Positions 25,711 through 33,766 of a stretch of DNA of 64,000 bases are shown piece by piece (positions within the stretch are counted from its first letter, which is position 1; every line of letters begins with the position of its first letter). Position numbers and translations under genes: made by a program. Under the pieces are notes generated by a model. That model searched no databases, was not told where the DNA came from, and worked only from the letters and a program-made list of their open reading frames with translations. Source of the stretch: Streptomyces sp. NBC_01689. Lineage in GTDB: Bacteria; Actinomycetota; Actinomycetes; Streptomycetales; Streptomycetaceae. The DNA is taken from positions 9,845,706-9,909,705 of the forward strand of contig NZ_CP109592.1 in assembly GCF_036250675.1 (NCBI RefSeq), in the 5' to 3' direction.

Positions 25711-25738
25711 AGCCCCGGCCGGGACACCGGCCGGGGCT
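25711..25738 (+). terminator. Perfect 12-bp terminator hairpin
   Basis: AGCCCCGGCCGG, a GACA loop, and CCGGCCGGGGCT follow the secreted-protein gene by 50 bp. Confidence 0.75.
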
Positions 25739-25976
25739 GCGAGCGTTTTGATCACGTGCGCCCGGAGGCGCGGGGGACATCGCTGGGAGCGAGGTCGGTG
25801 CGGGGGCGGGGCCGGCGTGCGGGATGCCGCCACCGGCCGGCCGCGTCGCGGGCGACGTCGGCGCCGACTTCCACGACCAGTCAGGTCCGGCGTGACGTTG
25901 TTCGTCTCCGGCAGCGCGTCCGGCCGCGCCCGGTGATCGGGGCGCGGCCGGACGCGTCTGCCGGAGACGGATCAGA

Positions 25977-26426
25977 TCAGCTGGTGCTGAAGGACTCGTA
26001 GCCGTAGGAGCCGGTCCACTGGCCGGCGCTGCGGTCGTAGGTGCGGGCCCTCATGAGGATCAGGCCGTCCTCGTAGAAGTCCTTGTTGCACACGACCCAG
26101 GTGCCGGCGCCCTCCGAGTTCACGCACTGGCCGGACCGGTAGATGCTGGTGTCGTTCCAGTGCTTGTAGTTGTCCCAGTCGGCGACCGCGGAGGCGCTGT
26201 CGGCGTCGCCGTCGTAGACGTAGATCTTGTCACCGGTCGGATTGAAGCAGACCCTGGCCTTGTCGGGCGAACCCACGCAGAGGGCAGCGCTGCCCGGGTT
26301 GCTCGTCCTGGTCCCCTGCTGCCAGGAGTCGTCGGCGGCGGCGGCCGGACTGGCGGCGGACAGCGCAAGCGCGAGCGCGCCGACGAAGGCGGCACCGGCG
26401 GTCATGGTGGTGCGGATGCGGATCAC
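25977..26426 (-). CDS. Small secreted protein with four cysteines
   Basis: This 149-aa protein has a signal peptide (MTAGAAFVGALALALSAASP, cleavage after AAA) and a mature domain of about 115 residues with four Cys (ALCVG, RVCFN, QCVN, VVCNK) that could make two disulfides. Trp/Tyr-rich segments (YVYDGDADS, WDNYKHWNDTSIYRSGQ) suggest a small beta-rich extracellular fold. GTG 26426 follows GGAGGAAATAC, an excellent ribosome site. It is a single gene. Related small secreted proteins are common in streptomycetes, but I cannot assign a function. Confidence 0.8.
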   Translation of the reverse strand: MIRIRTTMTAGAAFVGALALALSAASPAAAADDSWQQGTRTSNPGSAALCVGSPDKARVCFNPTGDKIYVYDGDADSASAVADWDNYKHWNDTSIYRSGQCVNSEGAGTWVVCNKDFYEDGLILMRARTYDRSAGQWTGSYGYESFSTS

Positions 26427-27044
26427 GTATTTCCTCCCCGAATACAGCGCGTGCGACAGCCGCCCGCACGCCGCGGAGCGGGCACGAGAGGCGGTCGTTC
26501 CCCCGGAGGCCGGTGGTCCGGCGCGGCGTCCGGGGGATTACTTGATCACGGTACGGAAATCCCACTGGCAGCACAAGGAACAACAATCCCAAGAGTCAGG
26601 TCAGTTGCCCCTCAGGCTGCCCGCGTTCCGCCCACCGTCCGAACCGTCGGGAGCCGCCAGGGCCACGGCGAACGCGCCCCATGGCGCCCACTGCGACACG
26701 CAACTGCCCGCACTGCCAATAGCCCATCACCATCGTCGCGCCGCTGGGCCACTCCAGAAGCCGTCCGGCCCACTATGCCTGACCCGCAGCACGGAAATCG
26801 TCCCACTCAGGCGGACCCACTGACGGGGTGCGGGGCTGCGGACTGCTGCGGCGGTCGTGCTATCCCAGGTGACTTCCTGGTTCGGGGCCGCCGATGCCGC
26901 CATGCGGGTGCTGTGGGCTTGTCGTGCCGGCGGCCCGGAGTGCGTGTGCTGTGTGCTCTGTCCGGGGGAGGCCGGGTTGCTCTATGTTCCGCTCCGCGAG
27001 GAGATGAAGGGATCGGCCGGGCGCGTTGGAGGAGAGGTGGCGGT
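26427..27044. other. 0.6-kb spacer without recognisable gene
   Basis: Frames here lack ribosome sites and family signals. The first 150 bp (26427-26580) are lower in G+C and probably contain the promoter of the leftward secreted-protein gene. Confidence 0.35.
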
Positions 27045-27254
27045 GTGCGGAGCATTCTGCGGGCGGGCACGGTGATTTCGTTCGATCCTGCGCGGGGGTC
27101 GGGGGTCATCGCCCCGTGCGGTGGCGAGGAACACGTCCCTTTTCACGCGCAGGCCGTGAGGTTCGTCGACTTCGTCAGGCAAGGGCAGCTCGTCATCTAC
27201 GCGATCGAACGGGCGGATGCCGCCGTACGGGCCGTCGAGGTACGTCCGGCCTAG
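27045..27254 (+). CDS. Cold-shock-domain-like small protein
   Basis: This 69-aa protein resembles a compact cold-shock/OB-fold protein that would bind single-stranded RNA or DNA: GTVISFDPARGSGVIAP (compare the KWFNxxKGFGFI strand of Csp), GGEEHVPFHAQAVRF and a last strand AIERADAAVRAVEVRPA. The RNP-1 aromatic residues are partly replaced, so it is a divergent member. GTG 27045 follows GGAGGAGAGG. It has no co-directional partner within 600 bp. Confidence 0.75.
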   Translation: MRSILRAGTVISFDPARGSGVIAPCGGEEHVPFHAQAVRFVDFVRQGQLVIYAIERADAAVRAVEVRPA

Positions 27255-27919
27255 AGGGGACCGGGGGACTCCGCCGACTGTCACGGCGCTGGGCGGGTCG
27301 CCTGTGGGGATGGTGCGGGCCCCGGAGGGCCGGGCGTGGGGTGAGGTCCTGGCGGCCGCGCGAGACATCCAGGGCCCTTGGGGGTGCCTTCGAGCCGAAA
27401 AGACACAGGCTGGGAGGGTCTGACGCAGCCCTCCCGTCTGCGGTGATAGCTGGCCGGCGCGAGGAGTCGGCTGCGGTACTGCCGTCCGCTGGCGATGAGA
27501 ACCCGGTTCAACATGGGGTGACGGACGGTGGAGAGGCATGGCCCACGGAACCGAGGTCGCTGGCACATCATCGGCTGGACGCAGGACCACCCCCTGCCAG
27601 ACCCGGTGCGGGACGAACTGGAAGGTGGTGCGCGCAGACGACGGCACAGCCCCAGTCCTGCAGGGGCACGAAGGAGGGCCCGAGTCCAGGGGGTGAGACT
27701 GGGGCCCCCATCCATCGTGGGCATGTCCGCAGGGCGGTGCAGCGCGCGATGTTTTCTCAACGATCCCCGCGATCGCCGGACACGCGGAAGGCTGGTCACA
27801 GCCGCTCTTCTCTCGCTGCTACGGCCGGAACATGTGCGCACCACTCGACCAGTGGCTCAGGGAGTCACAGTTACACCAATATCTGTGACACTGCAGGTCA
27901 ACGCGTTGGAGGCGATCAG
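27255..27919. other. 0.66-kb spacer upstream of serine recombinase
   Basis: No supported gene. Near its right end lies the inverted repeat GTCACAG/CTGTGAC (27865-27890). The recombinase promoter must be here. Confidence 0.35.
27865..27890. promoter_or_regulatory. Inverted repeat upstream of recombinase
   Basis: GTCACAG at 27865-27871 and CTGTGAC at 27884-27890 are separated by 12 AT-rich bases (TTACACCAATAT). It could be a recombination half-site pair or an operator 30 bp before the recombinase start. Confidence 0.45.
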
Positions 27920-28642
27920 ATGCGGCTCGCGGGGTACATCCGGGTGTCGACCGGCGGGCAGTTGGACGGATTCGGGCTGGAGGACCAGGAACGCATCGTG
28001 CGCCGCTGGACCCGCGAGCACAGCCACAAGCTCGCGCACCTCTTCGTGGAGAAAGCGGTGTCCGGCACTGTCGCCGGCGACGAGCGGCCCGAGCTGGCCA
28101 CCGCACTGCTGTGGGTCGAGGAGAAGCGCGTGCACGGGATCATCGCGCCGAACCTCGACCGCCTCGCGCGCGAACTGGTCGTGCAGGAGGCAGCCCTGGC
28201 CCAGTGCTGGCAGCACGGCGGCCGCGCCTTCATGGCCGACCAGGGCGAGATCCTGCCCGACGACCCCGAAGTCCCGATGCGCACCGCCATGCGCCAGATG
28301 ATGGGCGTCTTCGCACAGCTCGACCGCGGCATGACCGTCGCCAAGCTCCGCCGCGGCCGCCGCATCAAGGGCGAGAAGGGCGAGTACGCCTACGGCGCCC
28401 CGCCCTACGGCTGGCAGGCCCACAAGAAGGAACTCACCCCGGAGGAGATGGAGCAGGCCGGCCGGACCCGCGCCCGCCAGCTCCGGGACGAGGACGAACT
28501 GTCCTACCGCGAGATCGCGGCCGTCCTGGAAGCCGAGGACATCCGGCCCAAGCGCGGGGAGCGCTGGCACCCGGAGACCGTCCGCCGGATGCTCGCCAAC
28601 CCCACCGACCGGCCCCCGACGTTGCGGAAGCGGACGACGTAG
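27920..28642 (+). CDS. Small serine recombinase (resolvase/invertase type)
   Basis: This 240-aa protein has a resolvase catalytic domain: AGYIRVSTGGQLDGFGLEDQ with the nucleophilic Ser10, a DRLARE segment (NLDRLARELVVQE) and TAMRQMMGVFAQLDRGMTVAKLRRGRR around the E helix. The C-terminal part (ELSYREIAAVLEAEDIRPKR, then WHPETVRRMLANP) is a resolvase-type DNA-binding HTH. It would cut and rejoin specific sites, for dimer resolution or integration of a mobile element. ATG 27920 follows GGAGG with good spacing. A copy of its last 80 residues recurs as a relic at 31012-31264. It is the likely left-hand marker of the mosaic mobile DNA. Confidence 0.92.
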   Translation: MRLAGYIRVSTGGQLDGFGLEDQERIVRRWTREHSHKLAHLFVEKAVSGTVAGDERPELATALLWVEEKRVHGIIAPNLDRLARELVVQEAALAQCWQHGGRAFMADQGEILPDDPEVPMRTAMRQMMGVFAQLDRGMTVAKLRRGRRIKGEKGEYAYGAPPYGWQAHKKELTPEEMEQAGRTRARQLRDEDELSYREIAAVLEAEDIRPKRGERWHPETVRRMLANPTDRPPTLRKRTT

Positions 28643-29361
28643 TTCGGTCCTGCACGGGGACGCCGAGGTCGGGACGAGTGTGATGCGGGCGTCTCGATGG
28701 TGAAGGCGACCATGCTGCACGCCGGCGGCAAGTTCGGCGGACCGGTGTCCGCTGTGCCGAGGGGCACGTGTTCAGCACCATCTCGATGACTCTCCTCATC
28801 AGCGACTCCGTAGAGAAGGGCGACAAGCTCAAGCGGGACATGAAGGACGCGCTGTACGACATGAACACCTTCGGGAAGCTCATTCGGAAGCCGAAAGAAG
28901 AGGTCAGAGCGCTGACAGCCACAGGAGACGCCCCCACTTGCGAAGGAAGGCAGGTGAGAAGGGCGAGCAAGCGGTCATCCGACACCGACCCGCCCAATTT
29001 TTCTGTGAGCTGAGACACAGCAGTTCGCTGCGGACTGACGTCTACTCAAGCCGCTGACCTGCGCTTTTAAAGGCGCCCGCGCGAAGGCAAGAGGACGACA
29101 AAGACGATACACATCCGTTGAGCTTGTGTTCCCCCCACTACGAAAAAATGCCCTAGCTGGAACCAGAAACCTCCGAAATGCCCGGTCGGGGCAGCTCAAA
29201 GGGCGTTGTACCTGGCGCCCAGTACGGTTATGCCCACCAACTCCCCTCGACACGACGGAGGGAGACCCCCGGCGGCCGGCCGTAGGAAGCAAGGGCCGCG
29301 ATGAGGATCTCCCTCTCGTTGCGTCGAGGTGGTCCGTCCTGCTGAAAGGAGAACTGCCCGA
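28643..29361. other. 0.7-kb spacer with gene debris
   Basis: A short frame at 28700-28740 reads MLHAGGKFGG, a motif known from GyrB/ParE, but nothing around it supports a gyrase fragment. A plus-strand frame 28768-29013 (81 codons, segment SVEKGDKLKRDMKDALYDMN) is protein-like but lacks a ribosome site. The AT-rich part at 29000-29230 probably contains the promoter of the following small gene. Confidence 0.35.
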
Positions 29362-29565
29362 GTGACGCCCGTCGAAGGTACCGCAACCACACCCCCTGAG
29401 CCCGACCCGGATTGGCTGGCCTGGGCCATCGTCGCGACCACGTTCGCGTCCATGGCGGCCGTGGTCGTGCTGGCCCTGACGCACTACACGGAGGCCGCTG
29501 CCGCGGTGGGCACCATCGGCGCCGCCTTCGCAGGGGCTCAGATCAACGTACGCAATCGACGCTAA
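29362..29565 (+). CDS. Small membrane protein, 67 aa
   Basis: GTG 29362 follows AAAGGAG with good spacing. The protein has a short Pro-rich N-terminus and two hydrophobic segments (DWLAWAIVATTFASMAAVVV and AAAAVGTIGAAFAGAQI) and ends in basic residues. A very strong terminator follows 25 bp later, so this is a complete one-gene unit. Function unknown; small membrane proteins of this kind are common on actinomycete mobile elements. Confidence 0.75.
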   Translation: MTPVEGTATTPPEPDPDWLAWAIVATTFASMAAVVVLALTHYTEAAAAVGTIGAAFAGAQINVRNRR

Positions 29566-29590
29566 CCGCTACCGGTGACGTTCCGCGTAC

Positions 29591-29628
29591 GGACGGGCCC
29601 GACCGCGCTCACGCGGTCGGGCCCGTCC
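29591..29628 (+). terminator. Perfect 17-bp terminator hairpin
   Basis: GGACGGGCCCGACCGCG, a CTCA loop and the exact complement lie directly after the 67-aa gene. Confidence 0.85.
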
Positions 29629-29759
29629 TGGACGTCGTTCTTGGACGCGCACAACCCGTTCTTCGCCGCTCGGTAGCCGCGTACCGCATGGTGTCCGACA
29701 ACTGATCGGTTGTTGGACAGCCCGGTGGCTCGCGCGCCTCGCGTCGGATAGCGGGGGCC

Positions 29760-30335
29760 TCATCCGGCGCGAAACCAGCGCGGGACGGCGATTCCGGGGG
29801 ACGGGAGGGAGATCCTCAGCCGCACTACGCGGTCAAGTTGGCGGTCCAGCGTCAGGATATTGGCCTCGTCCATCCAGACAGTGTCCGTTTCGAGGCAGGT
29901 TCCTGCGTGACCGCGCGGCAGGAGACAGTTCTTGCAGGAGTAGTACAGCTCTGCTGGAGACCGTCCGACTTCTCCTCCGGCCCACCCCCACCTGCTTTCC
30001 CAGCCAGCCCACCACAGCGTGACTTCTTGCGGCCACGGCTTGGGCACCCCCACCAGGGCGCGATGCCAGCCCTTATGGCCGCGGGACAGGGGGCAGCGAA
30101 GGAAAGGCACCATCCCTTCCGGCCCTAGGCTCGGAACCGCACGGCACGACCGGGGTTTGACCCGCCACGTGCTCTGACCAGGTCCGGATCCTTCGAGCGG
30201 TATCGCGGCAGCGTGCCGTGCGCGGTATGACGCCTGCCTGCAGGCAGACGAGCAGAACCGGCGCGGGCGGCCTCCACCCGCTGCCTTCACCGGCTCGGCA
30301 CAGTGGGCGCAGCGGTGAACGAGGACCTCGGACAT
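29760..30335 (-). CDS. Zinc-ribbon protein of unknown function
   Basis: This 191-aa protein starts with an N-terminal zinc-binding motif, HRCAHCAEPVKAAGGGRPRR then FCSSACRQASYRARH, typical of small actinobacterial and phage proteins thought to bind nucleic acid. A second Cys pair with His (YSCKNCLLPRGHAGTC) lies near residue 145, plus CPLSRGHKGWH. ATG 30335 follows GGGGGAGAG. It lies 2 bp after the stop of the membrane-protein gene upstream, so the two form an operon. No enzyme motif is visible. Confidence 0.75.
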   Translation of the reverse strand: MSEVLVHRCAHCAEPVKAAGGGRPRRFCSSACRQASYRARHAAAIPLEGSGPGQSTWRVKPRSCRAVPSLGPEGMVPFLRCPLSRGHKGWHRALVGVPKPWPQEVTLWWAGWESRWGWAGGEVGRSPAELYYSCKNCLLPRGHAGTCLETDTVWMDEANILTLDRQLDRVVRLRISLPSPGIAVPRWFRAG

Positions 30336-30337
30336 CC

Positions 30338-30718
30338 CTACTCTCCCCCTGTGGGCGCGGCCGTGATCTGCCCGAGCCCGCTGGCCTCCGGCGGATCGGG
30401 TGGACGCATCACCGTCAAACGGTCGGTGGTGATGATTGTGGGGGACGTCGGAGCAGCGCCGCCAGGTTGGCCGTCTGCACTCGGAGCCTCGGGCGTCTGC
30501 GCCGGGGAGCGCCGCCCGCTCCAGGGCAGGAAAGAGGCCAGTGCCGCAATCACATGGCTCAACCCGACCAGGGTTGCCGGCACGTCCTCGGCCCGGGTCT
30601 TCTTCACCACGGGCCGGACGACGAACAACAACACCGCGAACACGACCACCAGAACGACCAGGCCCAGCACGAACGACAGGGAGCCGACGGCTGACAGCGC
30701 GGCTGAGACGACCTGCAC
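30338..30718 (-). CDS. Membrane-anchored protein with Pro-rich tail
   Basis: This 126-aa protein has one long N-terminal hydrophobic stretch (FVLGLVVLVVVFAVLLFVVR) followed by a cytosolic or surface tail rich in Pro, Ser and Thr. GTG 30718 follows GGAGGTTGTGTC. It is the first gene of a two-gene unit with the zinc-ribbon protein. No family is recognised. Confidence 0.7.
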   Translation of the reverse strand: MQVVSAALSAVGSLSFVLGLVVLVVVFAVLLFVVRPVVKKTRAEDVPATLVGLSHVIAALASFLPWSGRRSPAQTPEAPSADGQPGGAAPTSPTIITTDRLTVMRPPDPPEASGLGQITAAPTGGE

Positions 30719-30978
30719 GACACAACCTCCAGGAACGAGAAAGGCCCCGGTCGAAGGGGACCGAGGCCATGGAGAGCGGAAGGGGTACGCAGAAACGAGA
30801 AAGCTCCCACATCCCTCACGGGGCTGCAGGAGCTGCTGCGGATACGTGTTCGTCCGCGGCAAGCCAGAGTTTGCCACGGGCGAGGCTTTCGTAACACGCG
30901 GGACTCACGGCGTGGGGCCCCCAGGGCGAACACGGTGCGACCCAGCCCCTGGGGGCGTGAGGGCATGAAGACGCAGCA

Positions 30979-31007
30979 AGGCCCCGGACAGTGGCCGTCC
31001 GGGGCCT
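30979..31007 (+). terminator. 11-bp terminator hairpin
   Basis: AGGCCCCGGAC and GTCCGGGGCCT enclose 7 nt. It lies just upstream of the recombinase relic and on the upstream side of the leftward operon, so it may insulate neighbouring units. Confidence 0.65.
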
Positions 31008-31011
31008 GCTG

Positions 31012-31264
31012 GCACGCTCACAAGACGGAGCTGACCGAGGACGAGATGGAGCAGGCCGGCCGCGATCGCGCCCGCCAACTCCGGGACGAGGACGAGCTGT
31101 CGTACCGCGAGATTGCCGCCGTCCTAGACGCCGAAGCCATCCGACCGAAGCGGGGCGATCGATGGCACCCGGAGACCGTCCGCCGGATCCTCGCCAACCC
31201 CACTGACCGACCCCCGACCCTGCAAGCGGATGCCGTAGCGGCCACAAGACCCGACTATGTCTGA
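31012..31264 (+). pseudogene. Relic of serine recombinase C-terminus
   Basis: The frame reads AHKTELTEDEMEQAGRDRA, RQLRDEDELSYREIAAVLDA and GDRWHPETVRRILANPTDRP. This is close to identical to the last 75 residues of the intact recombinase ending at 28642. The catalytic domain is absent. It marks an internal duplication or the remains of a second element 2.6 kb away. Confidence 0.85.
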
Positions 31265-31490
31265 CCCCAGGGCAGAGGATGTGGTCCCCCTCCATTACGC
31301 CCTGGCTGAGGCAGCCCGCCTCTGAGCGACGGGTAACTGACCTGCTGAAAACCTCGTTTGACGGCACACCAAATCGTCAAAGCACCCGGCGGCACGTCTG
31401 CAACGCGTGATTGTGCGGGTGCGCGAGCAGCAGAAATGGCAGGTCGATTCAAAACGGCGAGCGCGGCCAATCCGACGAGATGAGAGAGCC

Positions 31491-32214
31491 GGCTGACGCC
31501 CGTCATGACGGGCGTCAGCCGCGTCGTCGCCCGTCGTCGGAGAGCCGACGACGCCCGTCACGCTGCTGAGGCAACCCAGGCAACTTGACCGTGCACGCGG
31601 TCAAGTTGCCTGGGTTGCCTCAGGCATGACAGAAGCCGTGAGAGTGCGGCGAGGGACGTGAGACGCCGGTGAGAGTGCGGCGAGGGACATGAGACGCCGG
31701 TGAGAGAGAGGCGAGCGGGCGCGAGACACCCGTGAGACACCCGCGAGAGAGACGAGCCGGCGCGAGACACCCGTGAGCCGGAGCCAGCCAGTTGTGGAAC
31801 ATGGTGCACGTCCCGTATACCGCGTTCAACGGTAGGTGGACGGCCTTGGAACCCCTGTGAGACAGGCCGGCCGGGACGTGAGACAGCCGCGAGCAAGAGG
31901 CCGGTAAAGGAGGCGTATACCGGCGTAGACCACTCGTTCCACCGTGTGTAACGCCGGGTAGACGACTAGTCCACCTGTTGAACGGCGTACCAGTCCACCT
32001 GTTGAACGTCGGACAGATCGGCTCAGCCTCCTCGCTCAACGTCGTTCAACGCGAGTGTGCAGGGCGGTGAGCGAGAGGCAACCCAGGCAACTTGACCGCG
32101 TGCACGGTCAAGTTGCCTGGGTTGCCTCAGCAGCGTGACGGGCGTCGTCGGCTCTCCGACGACGGGCGACGACGGGCGACGACGCTGGTGACGCCCGTCA
32201 TGACGGGCGTCAGC
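31491..32214. repeat. Nested inverted-repeat structure, 0.72 kb
   Basis: Two arms of about 130 bp (31491-31622 and 32075-32212) are near-identical inverted copies separated by about 450 bp. Each arm contains three palindromes in the same outer-to-inner order. The outer one is built on TGACGCCCGTCATGACGGGC (30 bp perfect at 31491-31520; 24 bp at 32189-32212). The second is CGTCGTCGG-AGAG-CCGACGACG. The inner one is a 54-56-bp hairpin whose stem begins GAGGCAACCCAGGCAACTTG (31567-31622 and 32075-32128). The right arm has one extra CGTCGTCGCC unit. The middle holds direct repeats: a 31-bp unit twice at 31638-31699, CGCGAGACACCCGTGAG twice, and AGTCCACCTGTTGAACG twice with an inverted relative at 31823-31841. 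No protein is encoded. It resembles an origin, partition or integration site more than a gene. Confidence 0.85.
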
Positions 32215-32243
32215 GACGATGCCTGCTGGCCGGCCCTGTCGGA

Positions 32244-32286
32244 CAGCATTGCCAATGTGCGTCCTGGCAGCATTGTCAATGTGTCT
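32244..32286. promoter_or_regulatory. Pair of operator-like repeats
   Basis: CAGCATTG-C-CAATGTG and CAGCATTG-T-CAATGTG are direct repeats 24 bp apart, and each centre (CATTGnCAATG) is itself a perfect palindrome, at 32247-32257 and 32271-32281. They adjoin the nested inverted repeat and an AT-rich stretch (32285-32480), as expected for regulator binding beside an origin or promoter. Confidence 0.55.
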
Positions 32287-32535
32287 CCGAACGCCAATTG
32301 ACAACCGCGCTCAAATCACGGATGGCGATGCGTAATTCACCGAGACTGATTCACTTCACGTAATTCGATGTCGGTGACCAATTGGCGCGCACGACATTTC
32401 GGTGGGACCAGTCGAATCTTCAAAGCGGGAATTGGGTTCGTGGTAGTGTGGATACATACACGACCCGCACATGACTGAGCCCCACGGTCCGCCAGGTAGC
32501 GAAACACGTGGGGCTCAACCTCGGTGAGGGACGTC

Positions 32536-32571
32536 GATGGGCCCACCCTTCGCGAGAGGGTCGGGCCCATC
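32536..32571 (-). terminator. Terminator-like hairpin after 44-aa gene
   Basis: GATGGGCCC-A-CCCT and AGGG-TC-GGGCCCATC pair across a 7-nt loop. It lies 18 bp beyond the stop of the leftward small gene. Confidence 0.65.
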
Positions 32572-32589
32572 AGCTTCTTCAGCCGCAGG

Positions 32590-32724
32590 TCACCAGAGCT
32601 TCAAGCCGTAGTACACGGCCTGGAACACGGCGCCTACAAGCCGGACCGCGTCTGTGACGCGGCGGATCCGCTTTGCCCACACCGAACCGTCGCCCGCGTC
32701 GCGGGACTCCGTTCCGGTGATCAC
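32590..32724 (-). CDS. 44-aa small protein with amphipathic/hydrophobic C-terminus
   Basis: GTG 32724 follows AGGGGAGGTATAG, an excellent ribosome site. The 44-residue product is hydrophilic at first (TGTESRDAGDGSVWAKRIRR) and ends VTDAVRLVGAVFQAVYYGLK plus LW, a possible membrane-active helix. A terminator hairpin follows the stop. The combination of ribosome site, frame and terminator supports a real gene despite its size. A small membrane effector or toxin-like peptide would fit, but no family is recognised. Confidence 0.6.
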   Translation of the reverse strand: MITGTESRDAGDGSVWAKRIRRVTDAVRLVGAVFQAVYYGLKLW

Positions 32725-32786
32725 CTATACCTCCCCTCGCTGGATGGAACCAGCTGGATGCCACCCAGCCAGCCGAAGAGGTATTA

Positions 32787-33065
32787 GTGACATTACACCA
32801 TTCGACGGACCGTCACGGCTTTCATGTCGACCATCCGCACTGTGCGCAATGTGCACCGAGCGGGCCGCCCGAAAGGATTCCGGCGCTCCTTATCGCTTCG
32901 AGTGAAATCACCGATCGTGAATTCACTGAGAAACCCCAGCTCAGAGCGGGGGTTCGCATCCCACCTTGCATGCTAGTGAGCGGGGATCGCTCGGCAGAGA
33001 GCGGTCGTTGCCTGCTGGGCGCCGGCGCTGCCCGCGACACGGATGCCCCTGTCACAGCGCGCTGA
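32787..33065 (+). CDS. Hypothetical 92-aa protein
   Basis: GTG 32787 has GAAGAGG upstream. The frame contains HPHCAQCAPSG, a CxxC pair, and EITDREFTEKPQLRAGVRIP. Base composition is lower in G+C than in neighbouring genes. It is divergent from the 44-aa gene. The evidence is thin and it could be chance. Confidence 0.35.
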   Translation: MTLHHSTDRHGFHVDHPHCAQCAPSGPPERIPALLIASSEITDREFTEKPQLRAGVRIPPCMLVSGDRSAESGRCLLGAGAARDTDAPVTAR

Positions 33066-33201
33066 CCTCGAAGAATGCGTATGCGCCTTGGAGCAGGCTG
33101 TCGAGGGGGCGCGGGTCGGGACGCCAGGGGGCGAAGTGCAGCCGGACCTTGCGTCCGGAGTCGAGGCAGAGACGCCCTGGCCGCTCGTACCGGCCCCTCA
33201 T
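33052..33201 (-). CDS. Hypothetical 49-aa protein
   Basis: The minus-strand frame RYERPGRLCLDSGRKVRLHF, APWRPDPRPLDSLLQGAYAF reads like a compact, conserved-looking small domain with good codon usage. ATG 33201 has only a GGAG directly adjacent, so the start is uncertain. It overlaps the end of the weak plus-strand frame by 14 bp; at most one of the two is likely real, and this one looks better. Confidence 0.4.
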   Translation of the reverse strand: MRGRYERPGRLCLDSGRKVRLHFAPWRPDPRPLDSLLQGAYAFFEVSAL

Positions 33202-33766
33202 CTCCGGTCGGATTTCTGGAACTTGCCCAGGTCAGACGCGGTAACAGTCCACGCGACTGTTACCCGATCCATGAGTCGGCCGCCGCACTTCTGTCGCCAC
33301 GGAGGGCAACGCAGTGAGGGTGGTGTGTGCTGGTTCTCATACACGAGGGGGAACGGCATCTGTGGGCGGTTTACATGGCGGGCGCGCTCCCGGCCGCGGC
33401 GGCTCGGTTGCGCGCGTCCTGAACGGCCGGCGGGGAGGGGAGGGGTGCCGGGCTGGCCTCCGGGGAGCCGTCCGCCGGGCCGCGAGCGGGCCGGGCGTCG
33501 TACTCCCGCCGTCGCGGATGACGGGCGCGCGAGGAGACCGCACCACCGGTCGTGGTCGAGGGGGAGCAGTAGCTGCCGCGATGTGGAACAGGTCCGTGGG
33601 GGCGCTCCGCTCAGCGCGCCACCGTTGCCTATAAACCCCCTTTGATCTGCGGAAACACGCATCCCACTCTGGACGAGTGTCACCTAGTGCTGTAATATTG
33701 TTCTTGTCGGAACGGGTGGACGGTATCCGCCCCCGACGACCCGTCAACGAAGAACCGGAGGAAGCA
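33202..33766. promoter_or_regulatory. Regulatory spacer upstream of methyltransferase, with inverted repeat
   Basis: GTAACAGT-CCACGCG-ACTGTTAC at 33241-33263 is a perfect 8-bp inverted repeat, a likely operator or recombination site. From 33689 the sequence GCTGTAA, then GGTATCCGCC (33722) and GACCCGTCAAC (33738) forms a leader motif that recurs before the next two genes. The AT-rich CTGTAATATTGTTCTTG just before it is promoter-like. No gene is evident. Confidence 0.55.

Noticed and set aside
28690..28760. GyrB fragment
   Set aside because: MLHAGGKFGG matches a gyrase motif, but neither side continues the gyrase sequence, so a ten-residue match is not enough.
31491..32214. Fused or fossil telomere
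   Set aside because: The palindromes have long perfect arms without the short GNA/GGA loops of real telomeres, and the central part is iteron-like. A fusion would place terminal palindromes head to head at the centre, which is not seen.
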